Positions 50,996-60,193 of a stretch of 64,000 bases of DNA are shown here, one piece after another (positions within the stretch are counted from its first letter, which is position 1; each line of letters starts with the position of its first letter). The DNA is from Alkalihalobacillus trypoxylicola (lineage in GTDB: Bacteria; Bacillota; Bacilli; Bacillales; Bacillaceae_D). The notes beneath the pieces were generated by a model, which saw nothing but the letters and a program-made list of their open reading frames with translations, searched no databases and was not told the origin of the DNA. The DNA lies in contig NZ_LTAO01000038.1 in the NCBI RefSeq assembly GCF_001590785.1, positions 106,484 through 170,483 of the forward strand, in the 5' to 3' direction. The position numbers and the translations under genes were made by a program.

Positions 50996-51636
50996 TGTTT
51001 CCCTCCTGGTATGTTGGGCCACAATACGTCATACCCTGAAGAGCGTATTTCATCAACTACTCTTCTTGGATCAATGGTTTGAATACGAAAAACCAGTATT
51101 TGATTGGTCGAATGTTTAGCAGGCCTCACGATAACGCTTACAATATTCGTCTTGTTCTTTTTGAAAATAGCTGCAACATCTGCAAGAACCCCTGTCCGAT
51201 TAGGAACGGATACCTCAATATGTGAGCTAGGCTGATTAGCTCCAATCAATTCAATCAATGAATAAAGAATTTCTTTTTCCGTAAGTATACCTACAAGCTT
51301 ATTTTGATCGATAATTGGTAAACAACCAATATGATTTTCATAGAACAAAGAGGAGACATCTTGAATGAAATCAAGAGGATGGGCAGTAATCACTTCTTTT
51401 TTCATTAACGTTTCGATAGATTGTTCGAGTGTAGTGCTCTCTTTTTCTATAGTAAAAATAGAAGGTCTGGCATCTCGAATGTCTCGATCTGACACAATAC
51501 CAATCAAAGAAAAGCTTTCATCTACAATAGGAAGATGTCTAATCCTCTTTTCTTCTAACAATTGAATAGCATCTTTAATCGTTGCATCCTTTTTAAGAGT
51601 CATCACTTCTTTACGCATAATATCTTCAACAAGCAA
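50992..51636 (-). CDS. acuB: AcuB, CBS-pair and ACT domain protein
   Basis: A 214-residue regulatory protein: two CBS domains (VEDIMRKEVMTLKKDATIKDAIQLL, 3-27 and HLPIVDESFSLIGIVSDRDIRDA; then KKEVITAHPLDFIQDVSSLFYENHIGCLPIIDQNKLVGILTEKEIL) followed by an ACT domain (SHIEVSVPNRTGVLADVAAIF, about 137-157). CBS pairs bind adenine nucleotides, so AcuB may sense AMP/ATP or a similar ligand to tune AcuA/AcuC action on AcsA; its exact job is unproven. Start TTG 51636 has AGGAGG eight bases upstream. It is the middle gene of acuABC, with the acuA stop 21 bp upstream. Confidence 0.93.
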   Translation of the reverse strand: MLVEDIMRKEVMTLKKDATIKDAIQLLEEKRIRHLPIVDESFSLIGIVSDRDIRDARPSIFTIEKESTTLEQSIETLMKKEVITAHPLDFIQDVSSLFYENHIGCLPIIDQNKLVGILTEKEILYSLIELIGANQPSSHIEVSVPNRTGVLADVAAIFKKNKTNIVSVIVRPAKHSTNQILVFRIQTIDPRRVVDEIRSSGYDVLWPNIPGGKQ

Positions 51637-51657
51637 TGAAGGTCCCTCCTTCTAAAA

Positions 51658-52290
51658 TTAATACATAAAGCGATTTTGAAATCTTAATAAATCAAATTGC
51701 TGTACAGTATCAGGCTGAACATTTGCTCCTATTCTTACCATCAAACAATTAGCAGGGTGTGAGCTTATTTCTGGGTCATCCGTTGCAAACCAAACGAGAC
51801 CACCTGCGTTCATCATTTTTTCCATCATTTTTCTATATTCCCAAACATCTAAACCGCTTCCTTTCAGGTCCCAATGCCAGTAGTATTCGGTTGTAATAAT
51901 AATATACTCTTCCATGAAAGGATCAGAAATCGACATTTGTAATAACGTTTTTCCGGCTTTAACGCCACGATATTCAGGGGCAATTTCAATCGCACCAAGT
52001 TCAATTAAATTCTCAATATTTCCTTCTGACCAACGCTCTAAAGGATCGGGGTACAGAAATGTGACATAACCTACTACTAAATCATGGTCACGGATGATAT
52101 TAATACGACCTTCAGGTAAATCAGCAATTTCAACTAGCGCATCCTTTTGCTCATGCACAGGACGAAAAGAGGTGAGATCTGGGTGAAAATCGTACTCTTT
52201 TAGCTTCTCACTTGAAACAGGGCCTTCTAAGATAAGCGCCCTATCTTTATATGCTAATTGGGTAGAGGAATAGTTTTTTTTATGCTTCAT
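51658..52290 (-). CDS. acuA: AcuA protein acetyltransferase
   Basis: GNAT-type enzyme that acetylates the catalytic lysine of acetyl-CoA synthetase AcsA, switching it off. 210 residues, identical in length to B. subtilis AcuA. The central region is very conserved: YPDPLERWSEGN, LIELGAIEIAPEYRGVKAGKTLL (acetyl-CoA-binding R/Q-x-x-G-x-A/G, about 109-131), TEYYWHWDLKGSG and MMNAGGLVWFATDDPEISSHPANCLMVRIG. The frame extends 35 residues upstream, but ATG 52290 gives the family N-terminus (MKHKKNYSS) and has AGGTGG about 12 bases before it. It is transcribed divergently from its target acsA across a 200-bp shared region. Confidence 0.93.
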   Translation of the reverse strand: MKHKKNYSSTQLAYKDRALILEGPVSSEKLKEYDFHPDLTSFRPVHEQKDALVEIADLPEGRINIIRDHDLVVGYVTFLYPDPLERWSEGNIENLIELGAIEIAPEYRGVKAGKTLLQMSISDPFMEEYIIITTEYYWHWDLKGSGLDVWEYRKMMEKMMNAGGLVWFATDDPEISSHPANCLMVRIGANVQPDTVQQFDLLRFQNRFMY

Positions 52291-52415
52291 ATGTTTATTT
52301 AACCACCTTTTAACCACAATGTCCTTATAGCATATCATATCATACAGAATACACATATTATTCAGAATTGATGGTATTTTTGTGACGATTACCACTTTTT
52401 TAAAAGTAAATAAAA

Positions 52416-52444
52416 TTGAATTAATGATTTGTCTGTACTATAAT
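52416..52444 (+). promoter_or_regulatory. sigma-A promoter of acsA
   Basis: TTGAAT at 52416-52421, a 17-base spacer and TATAAT at 52439-52444, placing the start near 52451. Confidence 0.75.
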
Positions 52445-52489
52445 AAAAGAATATTATTCTAAAATGAAAACAAGAGAGGAAGATGTATG

Positions 52490-54205
52490 ATGAGTATGCA
52501 AGCGCTTCCATCTGTAAATGGAAATTATAATTTAGAAAACTACGATAAAATAAAGAAGGATTTTAATTGGGATACTGCTAATCAAGCCTTTTCTTGGCAT
52601 GATACGGGTAAAATAAATCTAGCTTATGAAGCGATAGATCGTCATGCACTAGGAGAAAAAGCAAGTAAAATTGCGTTATACTACAGCGATGGAAAAAGAG
52701 AAGAAAAATTTACATATGAAGAAATGAAAGTGAATTCTAATAAGGCAGCAAATGTTTTAAAAAGTGTTGGTGTCGAAAAGGGAGACCGAGTATTTATTTT
52801 TATGCCTCGTTCTCCGGAGCTTTATTTCTCTTTGATTGGAACCATAAAATTAGGAGCGATTGTTGGTCCTCTTTTTGAAGCGTTCATGGAGGGAGCTGTC
52901 CGAGATCGATTAGAGGATAGTGAAGCAAAGGTGCTAGTGACTACATCTGCTTTATTAGAGAGGGTTCCTGTTGGGGATTTGCCTCAATTAGAGAAAATTT
53001 TACTTGTTGATAAAGAGGTGAAAGAAACGGAGCAGGTGCTTGATTTTAATCGACGTTTTGCGAGTGCAGAGGAAGAATTAGAGATCGAGTGGGTCGATCT
53101 AGAAACGCCACTTATCTTGCATTATACTTCGGGCTCAACGGGTAAACCAAAAGGTGTCTTACATGTGCACCATGCTATGGTCCAACATTATCAGACAGCA
53201 AAGTGGGTATTAGATTTAAAAGATGACGATATTTATTGGTGTACGGCTGACCCAGGATGGGTTACGGGGACATCATATGGTATTTTTGGTCCATGGTTAG
53301 CGGGAGTGACAAACGTGGTCAAGGGTGGTCGTTTTAGTCCAGAAGATTGGTATGATACGTTACAGCAATACAAGGTGACGGTTTGGTACAGTGCGCCAAC
53401 TGCTTTTAGAATGCTGATGAGTGCAGGAGATGAGCTGGTAAAAAAATATGATTTATCGAATGTTCGTCACGTAGCTAGTGTAGGAGAACCATTAAATCCT
53501 GAAGTCATTCGTTGGGGAATGAAGGTATTTCAATTAAGAATTCACGATACTTGGTGGATGACTGAAACAGGCTCACAGCTTATTTGTAATTATCCAGCTA
53601 TGGAAATCCGTCCTGGGTCAATGGGAAAACCAATACCTGGAGTTGAAGCGGCTATTATTGATAACCAAGGTCGTGTGCTACCGCCAAATCGTATGGGGAA
53701 TTTAGCGATTAAAAAAGGCTGGCCTTCTATGATGAGGGCAATCTGGAATAATGAACCGAAATTCAAAAGCTATTTTGAATTGGAAGGTTGGTATATTTCT
53801 GGTGATTCAGCTTATATGGATGAAGATGGCTATTTCTGGTTCCAAGGTCGAGTGGATGATGTTATCATGACTTCAGGAGAAAGAGTGGGTCCATTTGAAG
53901 TAGAAAGTAAATTAGTAGAACATCCGGCGATTGCAGAAGCAGGAGTAATCGGTAAACCAGATCCAGTGCGGGGCGAAATTATTAAAGCATTTATTGCCTT
54001 ACGAGATGGATATGAAGTGACGGATGAATTAAAAGAAGAAATACGTATATTCGTGAAAAATGGTTTATCAGCTCATGCAGCACCACGAGAAATTGAATTC
54101 AGAGCGAAGCTTCCTAAAACACGAAGTGGTAAAATCATGAGACGTGTTCTTAAAGCATGGGAACTAGATTTACCAACGGGTGATTTATCAACGATGGAAG
54201 ATTAA
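52490..54205 (+). CDS. acsA: acetyl-CoA synthetase
   Basis: Activates acetate to acetyl-CoA through acetyl-AMP, allowing acetate use when sugars run out. 571 residues of the ANL superfamily. P-loop-like LHYTSGSTGKPKGVLHVHH near 209-227, TADPGWVTGTSYGIFGPW, HDTWWMTETGSQ near 354-365, SGDSAYMDEDGYFWFQGRVDDVI near 442-464 (hinge Asp) and the C-terminal KTRSGKIMRR with Lys548, the adenylation-step lysine that AcuA acetylates. The N-terminus MSMQALPSVNGNYNL matches the Bacillus form; ATG 52490 is preferred, with a further ATG directly before it. GAGAGGAAG is upstream. Promoter and cre-like site are visible, and a terminator follows. Confidence 0.95.
   Translation: MSMQALPSVNGNYNLENYDKIKKDFNWDTANQAFSWHDTGKINLAYEAIDRHALGEKASKIALYYSDGKREEKFTYEEMKVNSNKAANVLKSVGVEKGDRVFIFMPRSPELYFSLIGTIKLGAIVGPLFEAFMEGAVRDRLEDSEAKVLVTTSALLERVPVGDLPQLEKILLVDKEVKETEQVLDFNRRFASAEEELEIEWVDLETPLILHYTSGSTGKPKGVLHVHHAMVQHYQTAKWVLDLKDDDIYWCTADPGWVTGTSYGIFGPWLAGVTNVVKGGRFSPEDWYDTLQQYKVTVWYSAPTAFRMLMSAGDELVKKYDLSNVRHVASVGEPLNPEVIRWGMKVFQLRIHDTWWMTETGSQLICNYPAMEIRPGSMGKPIPGVEAAIIDNQGRVLPPNRMGNLAIKKGWPSMMRAIWNNEPKFKSYFELEGWYISGDSAYMDEDGYFWFQGRVDDVIMTSGERVGPFEVESKLVEHPAIAEAGVIGKPDPVRGEIIKAFIALRDGYEVTDELKEEIRIFVKNGLSAHAAPREIEFRAKLPKTRSGKIMRRVLKAWELDLPTGDLSTMED
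52497..52510 (+). promoter_or_regulatory. cre-like site at the start of acsA
   Basis: tgcaagcgcttcca, 14 bases, palindromic around CG and matching the CcpA operator pattern TGnAAnCGnTTnCA at all fixed positions. It overlaps codons 3-7 of acsA, about 45 bases after the predicted start, as a roadblock or repressor site. acsA repression by CcpA is known in B. subtilis, and ccpA lies 5 kb away. Confidence 0.75.
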
Positions 54206-54212
54206 TAAAAGG

Positions 54213-54256
54213 AAAAAACAAGCACCAAGGTTGAGAAACCTGGGTGCTTGTTTTTT
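54213..54256 (+). terminator. terminator of acsA
   Basis: aaaaaacaagcacc and gggtgcttgtttttt with aggtt/aacct inside the loop side. Confidence 0.85.
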
Positions 54257-54297
54257 AAAAAAAAATCTGAGCTAAGGCGGTACGGCCCGAGCTCAGA
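54257..54297 (-). terminator. terminator of the class A PBP gene
   Basis: ctgagct...agctcag stem; read on the minus strand it ends in nine T's. It lies back to back with the acsA terminator. Confidence 0.75.
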
Positions 54298-54325
54298 ATA
54301 GGGTAAGTGACTTAAAGGATATGGA

Positions 54326-57286
54326 TTAATCGTCGCTATCTTCATCATTTTGATTTTGTTCTTCTTCTTTTTTTCGTTCTTCTTCTTTCTTCTTTTCTTC
54401 CTCTTTTTTGCGTTGTTCTTCTTTTTTACGTTCTTCTTCTTTTTTCTTCTCTTCTTCTTTCTTTTCTTTCTCCTCTTGCTTTTTGCGCTCTTCTTCTTCT
54501 TTACGCTCTTGTTCTTCTTGTTTTTCTTGCTCTTCCTGCTCCTGTTCTTCTTTACTTATCCAATCAGAGCCACTCGCAATGTCTGATGGTGAAGATTGTT
54601 TGCCAGTTGTAGTTACTGCAATGACATAATATGCGTTGGAGCCTCCGTTTACATTATAGCTTGTCGTTTCATTGCCTTTAACGTCAGCAATTTTCTTAAA
54701 GTCATCGCTGCCATTGCTTGCTTGGTATATTCGATATCCAACAATATCATTTCTTCCATGCTTACTCCATGATAAAGTGGAGCTTCCTAAGCTAACCCCA
54801 CTTACTTTACCAGGGCTATCACCATTAGAAGGTGCATTTTGGTTAGGAACGATATTTTTCATGTTCTCTGGCAAATAGGATGAAATATTATCTATGTTCC
54901 AGAGATCAAAGGAAACCGATAATCCTTGGTCTGTAAATTCTTTTGGTGTTGAATCAAGTGCTTTATAGTTTTTGCCATTAATCGTAACAAAACGAGCTGC
55001 TGTACTATCATCCTGTTTAGTAGGAACAAACTTCGAATTAAATAGCTCTGACTTCACATATCCAGCATCCTGACAAGCTTTGGAAGCAAGTGTTCCTGTT
55101 AATGTACACACGGAACGACTGACAATTCCTTCTGGCTGCTGAAAGCGTTCGTTAGGTGCAATTAATTCAGGTCTAATATCATAAATCGCATTAGCCATTC
55201 GAGCCCATTGTGCTTGTGTTCGCTGACTATACGTACCTGCTCCAGTTGATTGTAACGTTGCTTTCTCAGCATTAGAAGGATAGCCGATCCAAACACCGAG
55301 AGATACATTAGGATTTGTCGCCACAAACCAGTAATCTTTTGCAAATTGAGAGGTACCTGTTTTTCCTGCCCAATCAGCTGAGAATTTTAATTGATTTGGA
55401 ATACCTCTAGCGGTTCCACCACCGCCTCTTAAAACATCTCTCATCATATCAAGCATTAAATAAGATGTTTGCGGGGAGTACACCTCGACTTCGTCTTTTT
55501 CATGCTCAAAAATTACTTCTCCGTCTTTCGTTTCGATTTTTTCAATCATATAAGAGCTGACATGCTTTCCGCCATTAGCAAAGGTAGCATAAGCATTTAC
55601 ATTCTTCTCAACTGAGATATCAATTGGACCTAAAGCAGTTGATTCAGGTAAAGCATCTTCAAAATGTTTGAATTCTAGTTTATCAAATATGTCCTTCGTT
55701 ACATCAGAAGGAGTAGCCCTAAAGGCACGAACGGCAGGAACGTTTCGTGATTCTGCAACCGAATCACGTACTGTCATTAATCCTTTATAACGGTTATCAA
55801 AATTTGTAATGGGTTTACCCCCAGAAACATATCTATCTTCAGTATCTGGAATAACAAAGCCAGGCTGTGCCACCCCTACCTCCATCGCCGGCGCATAGGC
55901 AAGTAAAGGCTTCATCGTCGATCCTGTCGATCTTTGTGCTTGAGTTGCATAATTATAATTGTTCGTTGAGTTTTGCTCATCACGACCACCAACAAAGGAA
56001 AGGATTTTCCCAGTCGAATTATCAAGGAGAACAAACGCAATCTCCTCCTGCTCCGTATAGCTATTACCACTACTATCAGTATCCGAGCGGTCATTCCCAA
56101 ATAAATGACTATTATTCATTAATGCTTCTTGCATGCCATCGTATAAATCCTTATCGATCGTAGAATGAATCACATAACCCTTACGTCGTAAATCCATAGC
56201 GGCTTTTTGAATATATTGATCACGAACCTCTTGGCGCTCATCGGGATCTTCTATTTCACTTAAAACCACTTCATCTTCTTCCATAGCGGCTTTCATTAAA
56301 ATATCAACCGATCTTCTCATAATATCATCTGTTAAATAAGGATATTTTTCTAAAGGTGAGGGAGTACGGTCGGTTAAATGCTCGCGTACATCATACTCTA
56401 ACGCTTCATTATATTCGTCTTCTGAAATATACCCATTATCATGCATATTTCTTAGTACTGATTTCATACGATTAATTCCCGCATCGAAGCTTTCCTTTAC
56501 AGATCCATCATTATTAAATGGAGTGTAAGCAAAAGGACTTTGAGGCAGTCCAGCAATAAAGGCAGACTGAGGAATATTTAATTCACTAGCATCGACACCA
56601 AAAATTCCTTGGGCAGCTGCTTGAACACCACCAATTTGTCTTCCAGACGCATTACGACCAAATGGCACAACATTAAGGTAGGCTTCAAGGATTTCTTGTT
56701 TGTCCATGAAATGCTCTAAACGCATCGCGAGTAAAATTTCAGTCGCTTTACGATCAAAAGATACTTCACTTGATAATATTTGTTGCTTTATTAATTGCTG
56801 TGTTAACGTACTACCGCCAGTTTGAACACTTGAATTGGCTACTTCCTGAAGCACAGCCCGCATGATTGCTTTAGGAACGACTCCATCATGCTCAAAAAAG
56901 TGCTCATCCTCTGTAGCAATGAGGGCGTGGACGACATGGTCTGAAATATTTTCTAAATCCACTTCTTCTCTTTCAAATTCAGTTGGAACCTTTCCTAAGT
57001 ACGTATTATCTGCAAAGTATATTTCACTTGTTTCTTCGTAGTTATAAATGTCTGCTAGCATATCAGATTCTGAACGTAATGGTTCATCAGCTACAAGAGA
57101 AGCGAAATAACCTGCGGCAGCTCCGCCAGCAAAAAAGACTGACATTAGTCCAAATATTAGGAATATCAAAAATAAATTCCAAAAAACTTGATAAGTAATG
57201 CCGATTCTTCTTATAATTTTCGTTTCATGTAACCACTCTGAAATCGACCTAATTCGATCGATGAATGAAGAAAATAGTTTTTTCAT
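54326..57286 (-). CDS. class A penicillin-binding protein with fibronectin type III domain and charged tail
   Basis: Bifunctional peptidoglycan synthase, 986 residues, type II membrane protein: cytoplasmic 1-35, helix about 38-65 (FWNLFLIFLIFGLMSVFFAGGAAAG). Transglycosylase (GT51) domain about 95-280 with ATEDEHFFEHDGV, GGSTLTQQLIKQ and RKATEILLAMRLEHFMDKQEILEAYLN. Transpeptidase about 410-700 with STMK near 455, SRN near 510 and KTGT near 640. A fibronectin type III domain spans about 821-907 (SLGSSTLSWSKHGRNDIVGYRIYQ). The last ~80 residues are almost only Glu, Lys, Gln and Arg. ATG 57286 has AGGAGG upstream. It resembles PBP1A/PonA-type enzymes, but I do not assign a paralogue. It lies divergent from tyrS. 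Confidence 0.9.
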   Translation of the reverse strand: MKKLFSSFIDRIRSISEWLHETKIIRRIGITYQVFWNLFLIFLIFGLMSVFFAGGAAAGYFASLVADEPLRSESDMLADIYNYEETSEIYFADNTYLGKVPTEFEREEVDLENISDHVVHALIATEDEHFFEHDGVVPKAIMRAVLQEVANSSVQTGGSTLTQQLIKQQILSSEVSFDRKATEILLAMRLEHFMDKQEILEAYLNVVPFGRNASGRQIGGVQAAAQGIFGVDASELNIPQSAFIAGLPQSPFAYTPFNNDGSVKESFDAGINRMKSVLRNMHDNGYISEDEYNEALEYDVREHLTDRTPSPLEKYPYLTDDIMRRSVDILMKAAMEEDEVVLSEIEDPDERQEVRDQYIQKAAMDLRRKGYVIHSTIDKDLYDGMQEALMNNSHLFGNDRSDTDSSGNSYTEQEEIAFVLLDNSTGKILSFVGGRDEQNSTNNYNYATQAQRSTGSTMKPLLAYAPAMEVGVAQPGFVIPDTEDRYVSGGKPITNFDNRYKGLMTVRDSVAESRNVPAVRAFRATPSDVTKDIFDKLEFKHFEDALPESTALGPIDISVEKNVNAYATFANGGKHVSSYMIEKIETKDGEVIFEHEKDEVEVYSPQTSYLMLDMMRDVLRGGGGTARGIPNQLKFSADWAGKTGTSQFAKDYWFVATNPNVSLGVWIGYPSNAEKATLQSTGAGTYSQRTQAQWARMANAIYDIRPELIAPNERFQQPEGIVSRSVCTLTGTLASKACQDAGYVKSELFNSKFVPTKQDDSTAARFVTINGKNYKALDSTPKEFTDQGLSVSFDLWNIDNISSYLPENMKNIVPNQNAPSNGDSPGKVSGVSLGSSTLSWSKHGRNDIVGYRIYQASNGSDDFKKIADVKGNETTSYNVNGGSNAYYVIAVTTTGKQSSPSDIASGSDWISKEEQEQEEQEKQEEQERKEEEERKKQEEKEKKEEEKKKEEERKKEEQRKKEEEKKKEEERKKEEEQNQNDEDSDD

Positions 57287-57369
57287 AGCGAACCTCCTAT
57301 TTATCAAGCCATATTATAGCATATGATGAGTTCAGTTCCTATCTTTTCTGGATATATTTGTTCTTTAGT

Positions 57370-57399
57370 TTGACAATTATCTAGCTTTTATGGTAAAAA
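57370..57399 (+). promoter_or_regulatory. possible tyrS promoter
   Basis: A perfect TTGACA at 57370-57375, but the best -10 (TAAAAA, 57394-57399, spacer 18) is weak. Position upstream of the T-box leader fits. Confidence 0.4.
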
Positions 57400-57419
57400 A
57401 GAATCATTATATTTAACGT

Positions 57420-57652
57420 AATGAAGAGAACAGAGTAGCTTACATATCTGTAGCATTTAGAGAACTGATGATTTGGTGAAAGTCAGTACAGAGTGGTGGC
57501 GAATTACATTCTCGGAGCTTTTCTTATGAGTAATAAGAGACGGTAGCGCCGTTATCGCTTTAAGTGGAAGTTTATTCTTAAAAATAAGCTTCAATTAGGG
57601 TGGTACCGCGAAGAACCTCGTCCCTTTTTTGGGATAGGTTCTTTTTTTTTTT
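57420..57652 (+). promoter_or_regulatory. T-box riboswitch, tyrosine (tyrS leader)
   Basis: Leader sensing uncharged tRNA-Tyr. Stem I begins near 57430; the specifier TAC (Tyr) is at 57505-57507 in GCGAATTACATT; the T-box GGGTGGTACCGCG is at 57598-57610; and the terminator, agaacctcgtccc / gggataggttct plus a run of ten T, is at 57612-57652. Low tyrosyl-tRNA charging should allow readthrough into tyrS. Confidence 0.94.
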
Positions 57653-57671
57653 CAAAAAAGGAGGATTATCA

Positions 57672-58910
57672 ATGGATAAAGTAGTATTAACTTCCGCACA
57701 AAAGGAAGAGGTAGAGCGCCAATTAAAGGTATTTGGACGTGGAGTTGTTGAAATCATACCAGAGGATGAATTTCGGAAGAAGATCGAAAAATCTGTAATA
57801 ACGGGTAAACCATTAAAGGTTAAGCTAGGAATGGACCCATCCGCTCCAGACGTTCATCTTGGCCATACAGTGGTTCTTCATAAATTAAGACAATTCCAAG
57901 AATTTGGTCACGAAATTCAAATGTTAATTGGAGATTTTACAGGGAGAATTGGAGACCCAACAGGAAAGTCTGAAACAAGAAAACCATTAACTGATGAACA
58001 AGTAATGGAAAATGCGAAAACATATGTTGAACAGTACGGAAAAATTTTAGATATGAAAAAGGCGAAGCTTTACTATAATTCAGAATGGTTAAAAGCTTTA
58101 TCGTTTGAACAGGTTATACAGCTTGCGGGTCAAATGACTGTGGCAAGAATGCTCGAAAGAGATGATTTTGAAAAGAGATATAAAGGTGGACAATCGATTT
58201 CGATACATGAATTCTTTTACCCACTCATGCAAGGATATGACTCGGTGGCACTAGAATCGGATGTTGAAGTAGGTGGAACGGATCAGAAGTTCAATTTATT
58301 AATGGGAAGACAGCTTCAGGAGGCATATGGTCAAGAAAAGCAAATTGTTTTAACCTTACCATTAATTGAAGGTCTTGATGGAGAGAGAAAGATGTCTAAA
58401 TCTCTTCATAATTACATCGGGATTGATGAAAAGCCTAATGAAATTTTTGGAAAGTCGATGTCGATACCAGATGAGCTCATGATCAAATATTACAAATTAG
58501 CTACTGATATCCCATTGGAAGAAATTGCTGAGCTAGAAGAAGGATTAAATTCTGGCTCGTTGCACCCACGAGATGCTAAAATGAAGTTAGGTGCTAAGTT
58601 TGTCGAAATGTATCATGGCAAAAAAGAAGCAGAAGAAGCTGTACAGTATTTTCAAACCGTTTTTCAAAAAGGATCATTACCTGATGATATACCTGAAGTT
58701 AAATGGGATGGCGAAAAACAAATCTGGATTGTTGATTTGTTAGTTGAATTAAAGCTTCAAGGATCAAAAGGTGAAGCAAGAAGAATGATTCAGAATGGCG
58801 GAGTTAAAATCAATACTGAAAAAGTAACAGATGTCCAAATGCAGGTTGATATAGAGGCTGGCTTAATCATTCAAGTTGGTAAGAGAAAATTTGTAAAAAT
58901 AATAGACTAG
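57672..58910 (+). CDS. tyrS: tyrosyl-tRNA synthetase (TyrS type 1)
   Basis: Charges tRNA-Tyr. 412 residues, class I. The HIGH-type motif is HLGH at 62-65 in [18 protein letters not shown], the KMSKS loop lies near 240 ([13 protein letters not shown]), and an S4 RNA-binding domain forms the last 65 residues ([26 protein letters not shown], in parts). Length and VHLGH context fit the longer TyrZ/TyrS2-like type (about 410-420 residues). Start is ATG 57672 after AAAGGAGG; the frame runs back to 57600 through the T-box and is not used. It is controlled by the tyrosine T-box and ended by the terminator at 58919. Only one tyrS is visible in this window. Confidence 0.95.
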   Translation: MDKVVLTSAQKEEVERQLKVFGRGVVEIIPEDEFRKKIEKSVITGKPLKVKLGMDPSAPDVHLGHTVVLHKLRQFQEFGHEIQMLIGDFTGRIGDPTGKSETRKPLTDEQVMENAKTYVEQYGKILDMKKAKLYYNSEWLKALSFEQVIQLAGQMTVARMLERDDFEKRYKGGQSISIHEFFYPLMQGYDSVALESDVEVGGTDQKFNLLMGRQLQEAYGQEKQIVLTLPLIEGLDGERKMSKSLHNYIGIDEKPNEIFGKSMSIPDELMIKYYKLATDIPLEEIAELEEGLNSGSLHPRDAKMKLGAKFVEMYHGKKEAEEAVQYFQTVFQKGSLPDDIPEVKWDGEKQIWIVDLLVELKLQGSKGEARRMIQNGGVKINTEKVTDVQMQVDIEAGLIIQVGKRKFVKIID

Positions 58911-58918
58911 ATGCATGA

Positions 58919-58958
58919 GGAAGTCGGTAATCAATTCAAGATTACCGATCTTCTTTTT
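58919..58958 (+). terminator. terminator of tyrS
   Basis: gaagtcggtaatc and gattaccgatcttc around a seven-base loop, then five T. Confidence 0.85.
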
Positions 58959-59007
58959 GCTTATGGCTGCGTAAGATCATGGTAAGCAGCTATTAAGGAG
59001 GGAGTGG

Positions 59008-59409
59008 ATGATGAGGATTTTTCAAGTAATAATCGCGGTAATTATTATTTATTTATATAATATGGCTGGTGGCTGGATTCAACATCAATGGATTCCGTAT
59101 ATTCCTGGTAGTTTAATAGGGATGGGGATGATGTTTATCACATTGCTTCTAGGTGGAGAAAAGATTTTTCAATGGTTAAATTCAGGGTCTCATCTATTAA
59201 TTAAATTATTACCTTTATTCTTCGTTCCAGTAACAGTAGGAATTATTCAGTATCGTGAATTAATATCCTGGTTCGGAGTCATTATATTTTTTTCGGTTGT
59301 ATTAAGTAGTTTGATCGTTCTATGGTTAACCTCCTTTATCATACAAAAAATCATGCTGTTAAAAGAAAAAAAACAACAGGCGTTACACATCTTAGAAGAG
59401 GAAAAATAA
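59008..59409 (+). CDS. CidA/LrgA-family holin-like protein
   Basis: A 133-residue membrane protein with four helices of the CidA/LrgA family: helix 1 about 3-22, then the hallmark PYIPGSLIGMGMMFITLLLGG (about 30-50), KLLPLFFVPVTVGIIQYRELI (about 68-88) and a final helix about 92-115. Family members form holin-like complexes with LrgB/CidB partners and affect murein hydrolase export, cell death or pyruvate uptake (as B. subtilis PftAB). The LrgB-type partner follows by 39 bp. GGAGG precedes the ATG. It sits downstream of the tyrS terminator; no LytSR-type regulator is close by, so the class (Cid or Lrg) is not decided. Confidence 0.85.
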   Translation: MMRIFQVIIAVIIIYLYNMAGGWIQHQWIPYIPGSLIGMGMMFITLLLGGEKIFQWLNSGSHLLIKLLPLFFVPVTVGIIQYRELISWFGVIIFFSVVLSSLIVLWLTSFIIQKIMLLKEKKQQALHILEEEK

Positions 59410-59448
59410 TGGGTGATTGGCTTGCTAAATGGGAGAGGAGTTTATTTA

Positions 59449-60126
59449 ATGGAAGTGGTACTATGGTTATTGCTTACATGCATCATTTTTTGGGGGGCTT
59501 TTTATTTATACAAAAAAACAAAATCTAACTTATTACTACCTGTATTTGTTACAAGTGCGGTAGTAGTGATTCTTTTAATTATTTTTAATGTTTCCTATGA
59601 AAGCTATTTTCAGGGAGCTCAATATATTGATCAATTTCTAGGACCAGCTATTGTGGCTTTAAGCTTTCCCTTATATGTACATCGTAAAAAATTAGTTAAG
59701 CACTTTTTGATGATAGCTGGCTGGTTATTGTTTGCAGCAGTAGCTACGATGACTTTGGGGACCGTTTTCTTTTATGCAAACGGCTACGAGCTTGAGCTAT
59801 TAGTGTCCCTATTATTGAAAAATACGACTGCACCGATAGCGATTGAATTATCAAATATTTATGGAGGTATGCCTTCTTTTTCTGCAGTAATGGTCACCTT
59901 TGCTGGAATGTCTGGGGCCATTTTAGGTCCATACCTTTTTAAGTGGAGTAAAATTGAACATCCATTGGCAAAAGGTATTTCTATGGGAGCAATCTCACAT
60001 GCCATCGGAACAGCTCGTGTAATGGATGAGGATGAAGAAGCAGGGGCCATTAGTACAGTTTCATTTCTTATTATGGCTATCATGACTACGGCTCTAATGC
60101 CTTTATTTGTCTTTTGGTATCAATAA
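59449..60126 (+). CDS. LrgB/CidB-family protein
   Basis: Partner of the preceding CidA/LrgA protein; 225 residues with about seven helices. Family motifs: FLGPAIVALSFPLYVHRKKL (about 66-85), LLKNTTAPIAIELSNIYGGMP (about 122-142), MSGAILGPYLFKW and GAISHAIGTARVMDEDEEAGAIS (about 180-202), the most conserved part of the family. The pair probably forms a membrane complex that exports or imports small solutes such as pyruvate and modulates autolysis; the specific role is inferred. ATG 59449 has GAGAGGAG eight bases before it; a longer frame from 59413 overlaps that ribosome site. A terminator follows. Confidence 0.88.
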   Translation: MEVVLWLLLTCIIFWGAFYLYKKTKSNLLLPVFVTSAVVVILLIIFNVSYESYFQGAQYIDQFLGPAIVALSFPLYVHRKKLVKHFLMIAGWLLFAAVATMTLGTVFFYANGYELELLVSLLLKNTTAPIAIELSNIYGGMPSFSAVMVTFAGMSGAILGPYLFKWSKIEHPLAKGISMGAISHAIGTARVMDEDEEAGAISTVSFLIMAIMTTALMPLFVFWYQ

Positions 60127-60153
60127 TAGCTTTTTAGTATAAAGGTTTGTAAG

Positions 60154-60193
60154 AAAAATAGCTGAGCATTTTTATAATGTTCAGCTATTTTTA
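60154..60193 (+). terminator. terminator of the cidA/lrgB-like pair
   Basis: aaaaatagctga.ca and tg.tcagctattttt around an AT loop, T-rich tail. Confidence 0.8.

Noticed and set aside
54350..54629. Phe/Ser/Leu-rich frames opposite the PBP tail
   Set aside because: They are complements of the Glu/Lys-coding purine tract and have no start signals.
57600..57671. N-terminal extension of tyrS
   Set aside because: It reads through the T-box and the terminator hairpin; a proper ribosome site precedes ATG 57672.
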